64,000 bases of DNA, from the NCBI RefSeq assembly GCF_900094735.1, contig NZ_FMBM01000002.1, positions 1,550,001-1,614,000 of the forward strand, read 5' to 3'. Below the pieces are notes generated by a model that was not told the DNA's origin, searched no databases, and saw only the letters and a list, made by a program, of their open reading frames with translations. How positions within the stretch are numbered: position 1 is the stretch's first letter; each line of letters starts with the position of its first letter. Positions 19,814 to 27,903 of this stretch are shown here, in pieces. The translations under genes were made by a program, and so were the position numbers. This DNA comes from Saliniramus fredricksonii. GTDB taxonomy: Bacteria > Pseudomonadota > Alphaproteobacteria > Rhizobiales > Beijerinckiaceae.

Positions 19814-20617
19814 TCAGATCTCGGCGTCGCGCGCGGCCTCGGCTTCCGCCCGCTTCTTCTCGACCATCCTGACGGAGAAGATGCTTGCCTCGTAAAGAAG
19901 CAGCGTCGGTATCGCAAGGGCGAACTGGCTGATCACGTCCGGCGGCGTGAAGAAGGCGGCCACGATAAAGACCAGCACCACCGCATATTTGCGCTTCGCC
20001 CTGAGATAATCCGAATCGATCAGCCCGGCGCGGGCGAGCAAGGTCAGGATCACCGGCAGCTGGAAGCAGATGCCGAAGGCGAAGATCAGCATCATGATCA
20101 GCGAAAGATATTCCCCCACCTTGGGCAGGAATTCGATCATCGGCTGCCCCTCGGTGGCGAGCTGCTGCATACCGACGGAAAAAAGCATCAGGAGCGGCAT
20201 GGCCACAAAATAGACCACGCAGGCGCCGAGCGCGAATAGCAGCGGCGTCGCCACGAGATAGGGGATGAAGGCGTTGCGCTCGTTTTTATAGAGCCCCGGC
20301 GCGATGAATTTGTAGATCTGCATCGCGACATAGGGAAAAGCGAGGAAGGCGGCGCCGAAGAAGGCGACCTGCAGCTGGGTGAAGAAATATTCCAGCCCGT
20401 GCGTGTAGATCATCCGCGCCTCTTCCGGCGTGGCGAGCGCCTGCACATAGGGCTGGACGAGGATGTTGTAGATCGTGCGCGCGAAGGTGAAGCAGAGGAC
20501 GAACATCACCACGAAGGCGATCATCGCCCGGATCAGGCGCTGACGCAGCTCGATGAGATGTTCGATGAGAGGCGCGCGGGACGCTTCGATCTCGTCCTCG
20601 TCCACATGCGTCGTCAC
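19814..20617 (-). CDS. tatC: Sec-independent protein translocase subunit TatC
   Basis: 267 residues with six hydrophobic segments. TatC is the receptor for twin-arginine signal peptides in the inner membrane. The N-terminal PLIEHLIELRQRLIRAM and the conserved Phe-Tyr-Pro-type region between segments are typical. The start codon is GTG at 20617, overlapping the tatB stop as GTGA, which signals translational coupling. The open frame ends with a charged cytoplasmic tail (VEKKRAEAEAARDAEI). Confidence 0.95.
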   Translation of the reverse strand: MTTHVDEDEIEASRAPLIEHLIELRQRLIRAMIAFVVMFVLCFTFARTIYNILVQPYVQALATPEEARMIYTHGLEYFFTQLQVAFFGAAFLAFPYVAMQIYKFIAPGLYKNERNAFIPYLVATPLLFALGACVVYFVAMPLLMLFSVGMQQLATEGQPMIEFLPKVGEYLSLIMMLIFAFGICFQLPVILTLLARAGLIDSDYLRAKRKYAVVLVFIVAAFFTPPDVISQFALAIPTLLLYEASIFSVRMVEKKRAEAEAARDAEI

Positions 20618-21225
20618 GTCTTGCTCTCTTCCCTGGCGGTCGCTTTGGCGGTGGATTTGGCTGGGCCGGATTTGGAGGCCGTTGATTTTGTAGCAGAAGG
20701 CTTGTCGGAAGCGCGCTTCGCAGGAGATGGTTTCGCAGAGGCTGGCTTGGAGGCAGCCGGCTTGGAGGCAGTCGACTTGGAGGCCCCCGACTTGGAGGCC
20801 CCCGACTTGGAGGCACCCGACTTGGCTGGCGCACCCTGTCCCGTTGCGGCAGATGCGCCGGGTTGCGCTTCCGTTGTACTCGCTGCCGCCGTCGCCGCGC
20901 CCGCATCGGCGGCTTTCGTCCCGCTTCCGTCGATCGCGCCCTTGACCTGATCGCGCACCCCGGCGACCTCGTCGCGAACGGATTTGGCCGGATTCAGCGC
21001 CCGGGTCGTCTGCTTGTTGAGATTATCGAGATCCTTGCGGACATGGTCGAGATCGGCCTCGCGCAGAGCCTCGTTGAACTGTCCCTGAAAATCGGAAGCC
21101 AGCCGCCGGACCTTGCCGATCATGCGCCCGATCGTGCGCAGCGTACCGGGCAGCTCTTTCGGGCCGATCACGATCAGCGCGATCGCCCCGATCAGCAGAA
21201 TCTCCATCCAGCTGAAATTCAACAT
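20614..21225 (-). CDS. tatB: twin-arginine translocase subunit TatB with repetitive Lys/Ser/Ala tail
   Basis: 203 residues. The N-terminal hairpin is typical: a membrane helix (MLNFSWMEILLIGAIALIVI) followed by the GPKELP hinge and an amphipathic helix. TatB works with TatC as receptor of folded Tat substrates. From about residue 100 the protein is a low-complexity tail made of Ala, Lys, Ser and Pro (repeats of KSGAS), encoded by 15-bp tandem DNA repeats at 20774-20818. The start MLNFSW at 21225 is the family N-terminus. The 3' end overlaps the GTG of tatC. Confidence 0.93.
   Translation of the reverse strand: MLNFSWMEILLIGAIALIVIGPKELPGTLRTIGRMIGKVRRLASDFQGQFNEALREADLDHVRKDLDNLNKQTTRALNPAKSVRDEVAGVRDQVKGAIDGSGTKAADAGAATAAASTTEAQPGASAATGQGAPAKSGASKSGASKSGASKSTASKPAASKPASAKPSPAKRASDKPSATKSTASKSGPAKSTAKATAREESKT
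20774..20818. repeat. 15-bp tandem repeat in the tatB tail
   Basis: Three head-to-tail copies of a 15-bp unit (GACTTGGAGGCCCCC, the third with one change), followed by a partial fourth. They encode the KSGAS repeat of TatB in frame, so changes in copy number would only lengthen or shorten the tail. Confidence 0.9.
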
Positions 21226-21321
21226 GCTCCGCCGCCTCACAGCCTGCGCGGCGAATCACCGGCATGCCGGGCATGCCGCATCTCACCGCACTCTCGCGTC
21301 ACCGCATCCGTTAAGCCGGCC

Positions 21322-21576
21322 TCAGCCCGCCTTCTTCTGCGCGACCTTGCTGTCCCTGGTCTCGGCGGTCGCCGTATTCTGATGCTCGATGGCCTTGGGG
21401 GGATCTTTTTTCTCCTCCTCAGCCTCGGCAGCGGCGATTTCATCCTCGCTCATGCCCTTCTTGAAGGCCTTGATGCCCTTCGCCACGTCGCCCATCATTT
21501 CCGAAATCTTGCCGCGCCCGAAGAGCAGGACGAGCAGCACGCCGACGATGATGATTTGCCAAATACTCGGGCTCAT
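21322..21576 (-). CDS. tatA: twin-arginine translocase subunit TatA
   Basis: 84 residues. One membrane helix ([20 protein letters not shown], from residue 5) is followed by the amphipathic helix with the family signature [20 protein letters not shown] and a short acidic tail. TatA oligomerises to form the Tat pore. The start at 21576 ([10 protein letters not shown]) is preceded by GGGAGG, which decides it over the longer open frame. It is the first gene of the tatA-tatB-tatC-serS-surE run, with 97 bases to tatB. Confidence 0.94.
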   Translation of the reverse strand: MSPSIWQIIIVGVLLVLLFGRGKISEMMGDVAKGIKAFKKGMSEDEIAAAEAEEEKKDPPKAIEHQNTATAETRDSKVAQKKAG

Positions 21577-21822
21577 AACCAACCTCCCAGGACGCCCTCG
21601 GGCGTTCAACCAAACCTCGTTACATACAAACCTATTGGCGCGACGAGGCGAAAACAAGGAATTCCCGCCAATATAATCGCGACTCGGCGCCCGGCCAAAC
21701 AGCGACGCAGGTCATCGCACCCGATGTCAATCCCGCGCCAGTCGGTCGCGATGGGCGCAGTGCCGTGTGAAACCGGCAGAAACCCCGATCCACCCACTGC
21801 CTGACGCCTTAACGCGACGCGC

Positions 21823-22242
21823 TCAATCGTCACGATGGACCCGCTCGTTGCGCTCGTGAGCCTCCTGCGCCTCCAGCGACAGGGTGGCGATCGGCCGCGC
21901 TTCCAGTCGCTTGAGAGAAATCGGTTCGCCGGTCTCCTCGCAATAGCCGTAGCTGCCATCCTCGATCCGCGCCAGAGCGGCATCGATCTTGGCGATCAGC
22001 TTGCGCTGGCGATCACGGGCGCGTAACTCGATCGCGCGATCCGTTTCGGATGAAGCGCGATCAGCAATGTCGGGATGATTCTCGTTCTCGTTCTGCAGCG
22101 TGGTCAACGTCACCGCCGCTTCCCGGATGATGTCCTGCTTCCATTGGATGAGCTTGCGCCGGAAATACTCGCGCTGGCGCTCGTTCATGAACGGTTCGTC
22201 CTCACTCGGACGATAGGACGTTTCGATAACCGTGTTCGTCAT
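21823..22242 (-). CDS. dksA: DksA/TraR-type RNA polymerase-binding transcription factor
   Basis: 139 residues. DksA binds the RNA polymerase secondary channel and, with ppGpp, adjusts rRNA and amino-acid gene transcription. The coiled coil (about residues 20-90) is complete, with the Asp/Ala-containing tip region NHPDIADRASSETDRAIELR. The C-terminal zinc-finger region reads GYCEETGEPISLKRLEARPI: only one of the four canonical cysteines remains, as in other alphaproteobacterial DksA proteins, so it probably folds with little or no zinc. An AAAGGATC sequence precedes the ATG at 22242. It is a single-gene transcript. Confidence 0.92.
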   Translation of the reverse strand: MTNTVIETSYRPSEDEPFMNERQREYFRRKLIQWKQDIIREAAVTLTTLQNENENHPDIADRASSETDRAIELRARDRQRKLIAKIDAALARIEDGSYGYCEETGEPISLKRLEARPIATLSLEAQEAHERNERVHRDD

Positions 22243-22803
22243 CGTGATCCTTTGTCGTTCGCCCTTGCGGCGCCTGCGCGCCGTCGGCTGCCCCCTCGGC
22301 TTGCGTGCCTTATAGCGAAGCGTCCCGCCTTGCACAATCGCGAAGACGCCCCGCCGCGCCAGATAGGATCATGCGAAGACGAAAGAAGCATGAAAATGAT
22401 CTTTCATGCCTTTTCCCAACAGCTTGTACATCGTGGCTGAGCGATGGCGAGCCTTGCCGTTCAGAGAATCACCCGGGCATGTCACTTGGGCAAAGCATTT
22501 TGCGATCCGGCGAAGCACCGCCTCTGCCAATCATGCTGCGCGACTTGTAGCAGGGGGCAGGACCAGCCGGTGCGACAACCAACTGTTTCGGCTTCGACCT
22601 GCAAGCCGTTCATTGATGCCAAGCGAAACAATGCGTGAATATCAATATCGAGACCCGCGCATTCCTATCCGGCACACGCGTCCCAACGACAAAAACAGGC
22701 TGGAAACAGGCCATGCTGCAAAGTGGCGCAATCTGAAATTCATCATGCATTAACCTTAATAAAACAGTCTTTGATTGTGTGAGAATCGATCAAAGAAGAC
22801 ACC
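22243..22803. other. 561-base stretch without a supported gene
   Basis: Between dksA and the barrel gene I see no reading frame with a convincing start, ribosome-binding site or family likeness. The right 150 bases are more AT-rich (CATTAACCTTAATAAAACAG near 22746) and probably hold the promoter of the barrel gene. Short frames on the plus strand here have shadow-like composition. Confidence 0.5.
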
Positions 22804-24013
22804 ATGCCGTTTCGTCTGCCCCATATCCGCAAGGCCTGGTTCGCTGCGGCCCTGCTCTGCGCGGCGCCCTATACAGCCCAGCAACCGGCACAGAATTCCC
22901 TCGTGCCTTTCGCGCCGGCCGGTGCACACGCTGCTGAGGAAAGCCTGCAGCTTGAATACGAGAACCGGTTTTACAGCTGGCGCCAATTGGCGGCCCAGGA
23001 GCGCGGACATCAGTGGACATCGCTTCTGACGACCCAGTACCGCCATGACGGATGCGGTCATGTTCGAATATGCCAACCGGGTCGGTTTCATTCGCTCCGA
23101 GCGCAGCACGCCCTGGCGCCCCGGTCGCGCGCAAGGGCCCACTGATGCCACCTTCAACGCGACACTTACATTCGCCACGGCGCAAGGGACGCTGTTCCCG
23201 TTCCTGACAGCTTCGGCCAACCTGCCCGTCGGACGATCGACACTGTTTGGACGCGAGAAGAACGCCATCATGGATGGTGATCTTGTGGGTCATACGCGCC
23301 TTGGTGAAGGCCTGAACACGCAGATCGGCGGCGGTGTCACATGGCATGCCGACGACCGCTGGTCGCTGACGACAGCGGCGACCTACAAGTTTTCAGGCCC
23401 CTATGTGCCGGACGGCAACTTCCCCTTCCGCTTTCAATCCGGTGACGAGATCGTCGCTTCGACGGACCTTGCTTATGAGGCAGACACCGGTCGCGCGAGC
23501 ATCGGCTTCCGCTTTGGCAGCCAGACGAGTTCGCTTATCGAAGGCTTCGAGTACTTCCGTCCCGGCGACGGCTGGACGGTTTTCGGTACGGCCGCCCGCG
23601 CCTTTGGCGAGGGGCAGCAGGTCGAGGCCCAATGGTCGGTGACGCGCCAGAGGCGCAACCATTTTTTCGATCCGTTCACCGGGAACTTCGAACGCGAAGA
23701 GGCGCGCTCCGCCGGTGATATCCTGCAACTCAGCCTGAACTGGTCACAGGCCCGCAGCTGGGGCCGTTGGGGCCTTGCTGGCTCGGTGCTTCGGCGCACG
23801 GCCAATGACTACGATCCGAAGAGCGATCTCTTCATCCCCGCCCGCACCCGATGGATGGTGGGGCCCCATCTGACCCTCGCCAACGATTCCGGCGCAACGC
23901 TCACGGCCAGAGCGCAAGCGATGCACCTCAACGAAGACCGGGTGTTTCTGACGGGCCAGACGAGACGCTTCATCGGAGCCCAGTTCACCCTCTCCGCCAA
24001 CCTCGAATTCTGA
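22804..24013 (+). pseudogene. outer-membrane beta-barrel protein gene, broken by a frameshift
   Basis: The first 80 codons (from ATG 22804) encode an N-terminal signal-like sequence (RKAWFAAALLCAAP) with AHA-A near residue 44, then an aromatic-rich strand (LQLEYENRFYSWRQLA). At about 23035-23045 the frame shifts by one, and the rest (MFEYANRVGFIRSE to SANLEF at 24013) continues as alternating hydrophobic/polar strands ending in Phe, typical of outer-membrane barrels. Together they would give about 400 residues. I do not recognise the family. Either the gene is inactivated or one base was lost in sequencing. A secreted lipase gene follows 40 bases later, so the two may have been functionally linked. 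Confidence 0.65.
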
Positions 24014-24123
24014 CCTGAACTGACCGGACTCACCTGCGCAGAAAGCCACGACGATGCCAGTGAAACGCCTGCCCGCCTCCGCGCCCCGTCTCCGGAACCG
24101 AGGCATACTGACCCCGCTTGCAA

Positions 24124-25501
24124 GGTCGCGTCCGTCAAGCTGGTGTAATTTTCTGGATGGCCTGAGGTCATGATCAGGCGGCTTTTGTGGTTATGCTGAG
24201 GATGGGATCGATCTCCTCCTTGTCGATCTGTGCGAATGCCTCGACCATCATGTAGCGGCTTGATGTCTGCCATTCGTCATTCTGCTCGAAGAGCACGGCG
24301 CCGATCAAACGCATGATGGATGCTTCATTGGGGAAGATCCCGACGACGTCGGCGCGTCGCTTGACCTCCTTGTTCAGACGTTCAATTGGGTTCGTGCTGT
24401 GCAGTTTGGTGCGATGCTGGCGCGGGAATGACATGTAGGCCAGCACGTCGTGCTCGCTGGCATCCATGAGATCGGCCAGTTTTGGCCAGCGCGGGCGCAG
24501 TTGCTCTGCGACCTTGCGCCAGGTTTCGCCGGCATGGGTGCGGTCGGGTTGATCGAAGGCCTGTCGGATGGCAGCGGCGACGACAGTATGCTGACCACGC
24601 GAGACATGGGCCAGGGCGTTGCGCATCCAGTGGACGCGACAGCGTTGCCAGGTTGCTTCGAAGACCCGGGCGATGGCGGCTTTGAGGCCTGTATGCGCGT
24701 CGCTGATGACCAGTCTGACGCCCCCCAGGCCGCGAACGCGCAGGGATCGAAGGAACTCGGTCCAGAATGTCTCGGCCTCGGACGGGCCGATACCGAGGCC
24801 GATGATCTCACGGCGTCCCTCGGTGTTGGCGGCCACGGCGATTATTGCGGCGACTGGTACGATCCGTCCGCCCTGGCGCACCTTCAGATAGGTGGCGTCG
24901 AGCCAGAGATAGGGCCATTCGCCGGTGAGCGGGCGGTTCAGGAACTCGCCGACACGTTCGTCGATGTCCTTGCACAGCTTCGACACCGTGCTCTTCGAAA
25001 TGCCGCTCAGCCCCATGGCCTGCACCAGCTCATCGACGCGACGGGTCGAGACACCACTGATCCACGCCTCCTGGATGACGGCCACCAGCGCCTGTTCCGA
25101 GGTCTTGCGCGCTTCGAGAAAGCCCGGGAAGTAACTGCCTTGACGCAGCTTGGGAACCCGCAGGTTCAGCGTGCCCAGACGGGTATCGAGAGCGCGCTCT
25201 CGATACCCGTTACGCCACGTCGTGCGTTCGCCGCTGCGCTCGTGCTTGCCAGCGCCGATCAGGCCTTCGACATCCGCCTCCATGATCAGCTGCAGGACGG
25301 CCTCGGCAACGCTGCGCAGAAAGTCTCCCTGATCGTGCTTGGCCAGAAGTTCGGACAGGTCCATGTTCGTCTTGGTCATCGGGGTCTCCATGTGGTCCGG
25401 GGTTGAAGTCAGCAAACTCCACCTCGACCATACACCTCGATGGCCACCCAGGATCACACCGTTGACGGCACTGAAATTACACCAGCTCCTTGGACGCTAC
25501 C
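24124..25501 (-). mobile_element. IS256-family insertion sequence, copy A
   Basis: 1378 bp. Imperfect 28-bp terminal inverted repeats (24124-24151 and 25474-25501; 23 of 28 positions match) both begin GGT and contain AGCTGGTGTAATTT. Exact 9-bp target duplications CGCTTGCAA flank it (24115-24123 and 25502-25510). A second copy of the same length lies at 44101-45478 in the same orientation; I noticed a single synonymous base difference near the transposase 3' end. Insertion split a secreted lipase gene. Confidence 0.95.
24174..25391 (-). CDS. IS256-family (Mutator-type) transposase, copy A
   Basis: 405 residues if translation starts at METPMTKTNM (25391), 401 from the next Met. DDE transposase of the IS256/Mutator family: a helix-rich N-terminal DNA-binding part (RTTWRNGYRERALDTRLGTL), the first catalytic Asp in PYLWLDATYLKVRQGG, the second in LVISDAHTGLKAAI, and the distal Glu region in STNPIERLNKEVKRRADVVG. 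The CRVHWMRNALAHV stretch is the family's C/H-containing motif. The frame is intact, so it may be active. It fills most of the element between the inverted repeats. Confidence 0.95.
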   Translation of the reverse strand: METPMTKTNMDLSELLAKHDQGDFLRSVAEAVLQLIMEADVEGLIGAGKHERSGERTTWRNGYRERALDTRLGTLNLRVPKLRQGSYFPGFLEARKTSEQALVAVIQEAWISGVSTRRVDELVQAMGLSGISKSTVSKLCKDIDERVGEFLNRPLTGEWPYLWLDATYLKVRQGGRIVPVAAIIAVAANTEGRREIIGLGIGPSEAETFWTEFLRSLRVRGLGGVRLVISDAHTGLKAAIARVFEATWQRCRVHWMRNALAHVSRGQHTVVAAAIRQAFDQPDRTHAGETWRKVAEQLRPRWPKLADLMDASEHDVLAYMSFPRQHRTKLHSTNPIERLNKEVKRRADVVGIFPNEASIMRLIGAVLFEQNDEWQTSSRYMMVEAFAQIDKEEIDPILSITTKAA

Positions 25502-27117
25502 CGCTTGCAATCCTGATGATCATGGCCGGGACGGCACTCGTTCCGGCAACGGGCCAGGCACAGGGTATCGCGCCGAGACAATCCGATCGCGCTGTATTGA
25601 ATATGCAGGAAGCGGCGACGGTGGCCTTGAAGTATCTGGAATTTGCCGAGGCTGCATACTCGCCCGGTGAAAAGCGTTCTATCAGTGGCTTCAGATTTCA
25701 TCAATCACTTGGGGATTTTTTAGTAGAAAACAGTGATAGTCCGAACGAAATCAATAATATTGTTGAGACTTCTGGCTTCAAGGGAGCAATTTACAAAGAC
25801 ATAGAAGGCAATTACATGATATCTTTTGCTGGTTCAGATAATTTTCAAGATCTGGATGCAGCAGCAACACAATTAATAGTTCCTATTTCGCAGCAATACA
25901 GACTAGCTAAATTGGTTGGAAGAACGGTCAAACAGAAAAACATGAAAGCAACATTCGTGGGCCACTCACTTGGAGGGGGGTTAGCGCAGGAAGCTTCTTA
26001 CCAATCAAATCGTCGCGGAATTGGCTTTAACACATTAGGCTCGAATTTCGTTCAGGCGAATCTTCGAGGAAATACAGGTCATAATTTTATTAGTTTCAAT
26101 GTTGGATTTGATTTTGCTGTAATGTTGGGAAGCCAGCAGGGCACTGAGTACATTCTGCCAGGGAGCATAAACGCGAATCACAAAATAGATAGCCTGAAAG
26201 ATACCTTAGATAATTTGGCGACGCGCAGTCAACCAGGCAGAACAGTAACCAACTGGGCGAGAGTAAATACAGCCAGGGGAAATGCTTACTCTGTCGTTAC
26301 AAGCAATATATCAACAGTGGGAAATGGCAATACGAGCCATAACCCTCCAACTCCAAGAAATTCTGATACCCTTGCAAACGATCTGTTCGTCACTCAAGAT
26401 GCAGTCCAAGCTGAGAGCCAATTCAGGTTGGTCGAGGGCGACGAGGCGATCAATCTACAACAACACGGCAATTCAATCGGCAGCCTGCGGTCACCGGCCA
26501 ATACAAGGATTTATACGGTCAACAATGCAGGTCGTAGACAGACAATCGTGGAAAAAGATTTTGTCATGGCTGCAGGGGTGAACCGGTTTTATCTTACTGG
26601 CTTTGGAAGCTTCATAACAACTGAATATCCTGAATTTGTTGGCACTCAGTATAATGATCGCGGAATGATATCACTCCATACACTAGGCGGGCAGGCTTAT
26701 CCGCTGAGAGAAACTGTGAACCGAAGTAATTTTATTCCAGTCCAGAACTTACCGGCGCCACTGCTGAAAGCATGGGAACAAGCCAGCGGTTCTGGCGGCG
26801 CAACACCTTTCAAGTCACTTCAATCTCGATCAGCACTCCCTTTCCTCGCTCGCCCATCTGTGCGTGTCGCGCCCGGCGGAACGGTGACCCTTCGGATGCA
26901 GGTCCTGAATGTTGGCGATACGCTCTTTCCCAGCGCAATCGCCGTCACCAATCTCAGCGCGGAATAAGCCGAGCCCATCAGCCGGAAATAAACTGCGCCT
27001 GGGATGAACTCCGCCTGGCATGCCCCGTAGAGAATCACCCGCCGCGTGCTCCGCCCATCGCGAAACCCACGCAGGAATTTCCAGTTGAGCAACCGGCGGC
27101 ATCTGACGCGGAATATA

Positions 27118-27193
27118 TGGTGGGCGGTGACGGGCTCGAACCGCCGACCCTCTCGGTGTAAACGAGATGCTCTACCAACTGAGCTAACCGCCC
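27118..27193 (-). tRNA. tRNA-Val (anticodon TAC)
   Basis: 76 nucleotides including an encoded CCA at 27118-27120. On the minus strand it begins GGGCGGTTAGCTCAGTTGGT and has a perfect 7-bp acceptor stem, the T-arm GGTTCGAGCC and the anticodon stem TCTCG/CGAGA enclosing TTTACAC, giving anticodon TAC. It lies between the lipase gene and hupB. Confidence 0.96.
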
Positions 27194-27374
27194 TGCCCGC
27201 TTCAGCGGGAACGCAAACCGGGCGACCGCAGAACCGCAGGCCGCTCCAGTGGCAAGGGCCGCAACGCCTGAAATCCGACAGTGATGCGGCCTTTCTGCAC
27301 GCTCGACCCGACCGGGCCACCCCCGGCCGGTCCCGACAGGCATGGATCATCTGATCCATGCCGCCGATATCGGA

Positions 27375-27650
27375 TTACTTGTTGACGGCATCCTTGAGGC
27401 CGGCACCCGCCTTGAACTTCGGCGTCTTGCTGGCCGGAACCTGAACCTTTTCACCGGTGCGCGGGTTGCGCGCTTCACCAGCGGCACGGTGGGCCACCGC
27501 GAAGGTGCCGAATCCGACGATCTTCACTTCGTCGCCCTTGGACAGGGCTTCCTGAATGGTGTCGAGAGCAGCGTCCAGAGCTTCGCCGGTCTGCGCCTTG
27601 GACAGGCCGGTCTTCTCGGACATGGCGGTGACGAGCTCACCTTTGTTCAT
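27375..27650 (-). CDS. hupB: DNA-binding protein HU
   Basis: 91 residues, the exact HU length. A nucleoid protein that bends DNA without strong sequence preference. The N-terminal helices (MNKGELVTAMSEKTGLSKAQ) and the signature GFGTFAVAHRAAGEARNPRT with the DNA-intercalating proline arm are clear. It lies downstream of lon on the same strand, with 253 bases between, the usual lon-hup order in Proteobacteria. The start at 27650 is fixed by the family N-terminus. Confidence 0.96.
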   Translation of the reverse strand: MNKGELVTAMSEKTGLSKAQTGEALDAALDTIQEALSKGDEVKIVGFGTFAVAHRAAGEARNPRTGEKVQVPASKTPKFKAGAGLKDAVNK

Positions 27651-27841
27651 CGCATCTTCCTCCAACTGGATCTGCCGACCGGAAGCCTTGTCCAGACGGC
27701 ATTTCGATGCCTTCGGTGATACCGCAACGAGGCGTGATCGCAAGTCGAAATCCGGATTTCGGGCCGGAAAATCGGGGGATGGCGGGATAGTGTCGCAATC
27801 AGGCACCGTCAGCGTCGGAAAGTTGCACCGCAAAAGAGAAC

Positions 27842-27868
27842 GCGCTGCGGACGATTCGTCCACAGCGC
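27842..27868 (-). terminator. Likely terminator of lon
   Basis: An 11-position stem with one internal mismatch (GCGCTG and GGAC pairing with GTCC and CAGCGC). Read on the minus strand it is followed by GTTCTCTTTTG. It begins about 35 bases after the lon stop codon and separates lon from hupB. Confidence 0.55.
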
Positions 27869-27903
27869 GCCCGCAACGCTTCCATCAGGGCAGCCGACGC
27901 AGC

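Larger units (their letters stand above)
24054..26967 (+). pseudogene. secreted class-3-lipase-like gene split by an IS256-family insertion in its signal peptide
   Basis: Joining 24054-24123 to 25511-26967 (removing the IS and one copy of the duplication) restores a continuous frame of about 508 codons beginning with a basic n-region, MPVKRLPASAPRLRNRGILT, and a hydrophobic core (PLAILMIMAGTALVPATG) ending QAQG. The mature part has the lipase elbow FVGHSLGGG (Ser nucleophile, about 25960-25977), a plausible Asp in NVGFDFAVML and a His in NANHKIDSL, fitting an alpha/beta-hydrolase triad. DNA from about 25680 to 26760 is markedly AT-rich compared with the chromosome, suggesting horizontal origin. 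After the insertion, residual translation could start at the ATG at 25517 or 25523, without the basic n-region. Substrate unknown. Confidence 0.75.

Noticed and set aside
22406-22753. 115-codon plus-strand frame between dksA and the barrel gene
   Set aside because: Basic, low-structure composition without start signal; overlapping frames of similar quality exist in this stretch.
23045-24013. Barrel half as an independent gene starting at ATG 23045
   Set aside because: The preceding 80 codons carry a signal peptide and join smoothly after a one-base shift; the ATG has no ribosome-binding site.
25339-25501. Extended N-terminus of the lipase frame starting inside the IS256 element
   Set aside because: These codons come from the IS end; the 9-bp duplication shows the true 5' end lies at 24054. 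The fusion might still be translated but is not the native start.
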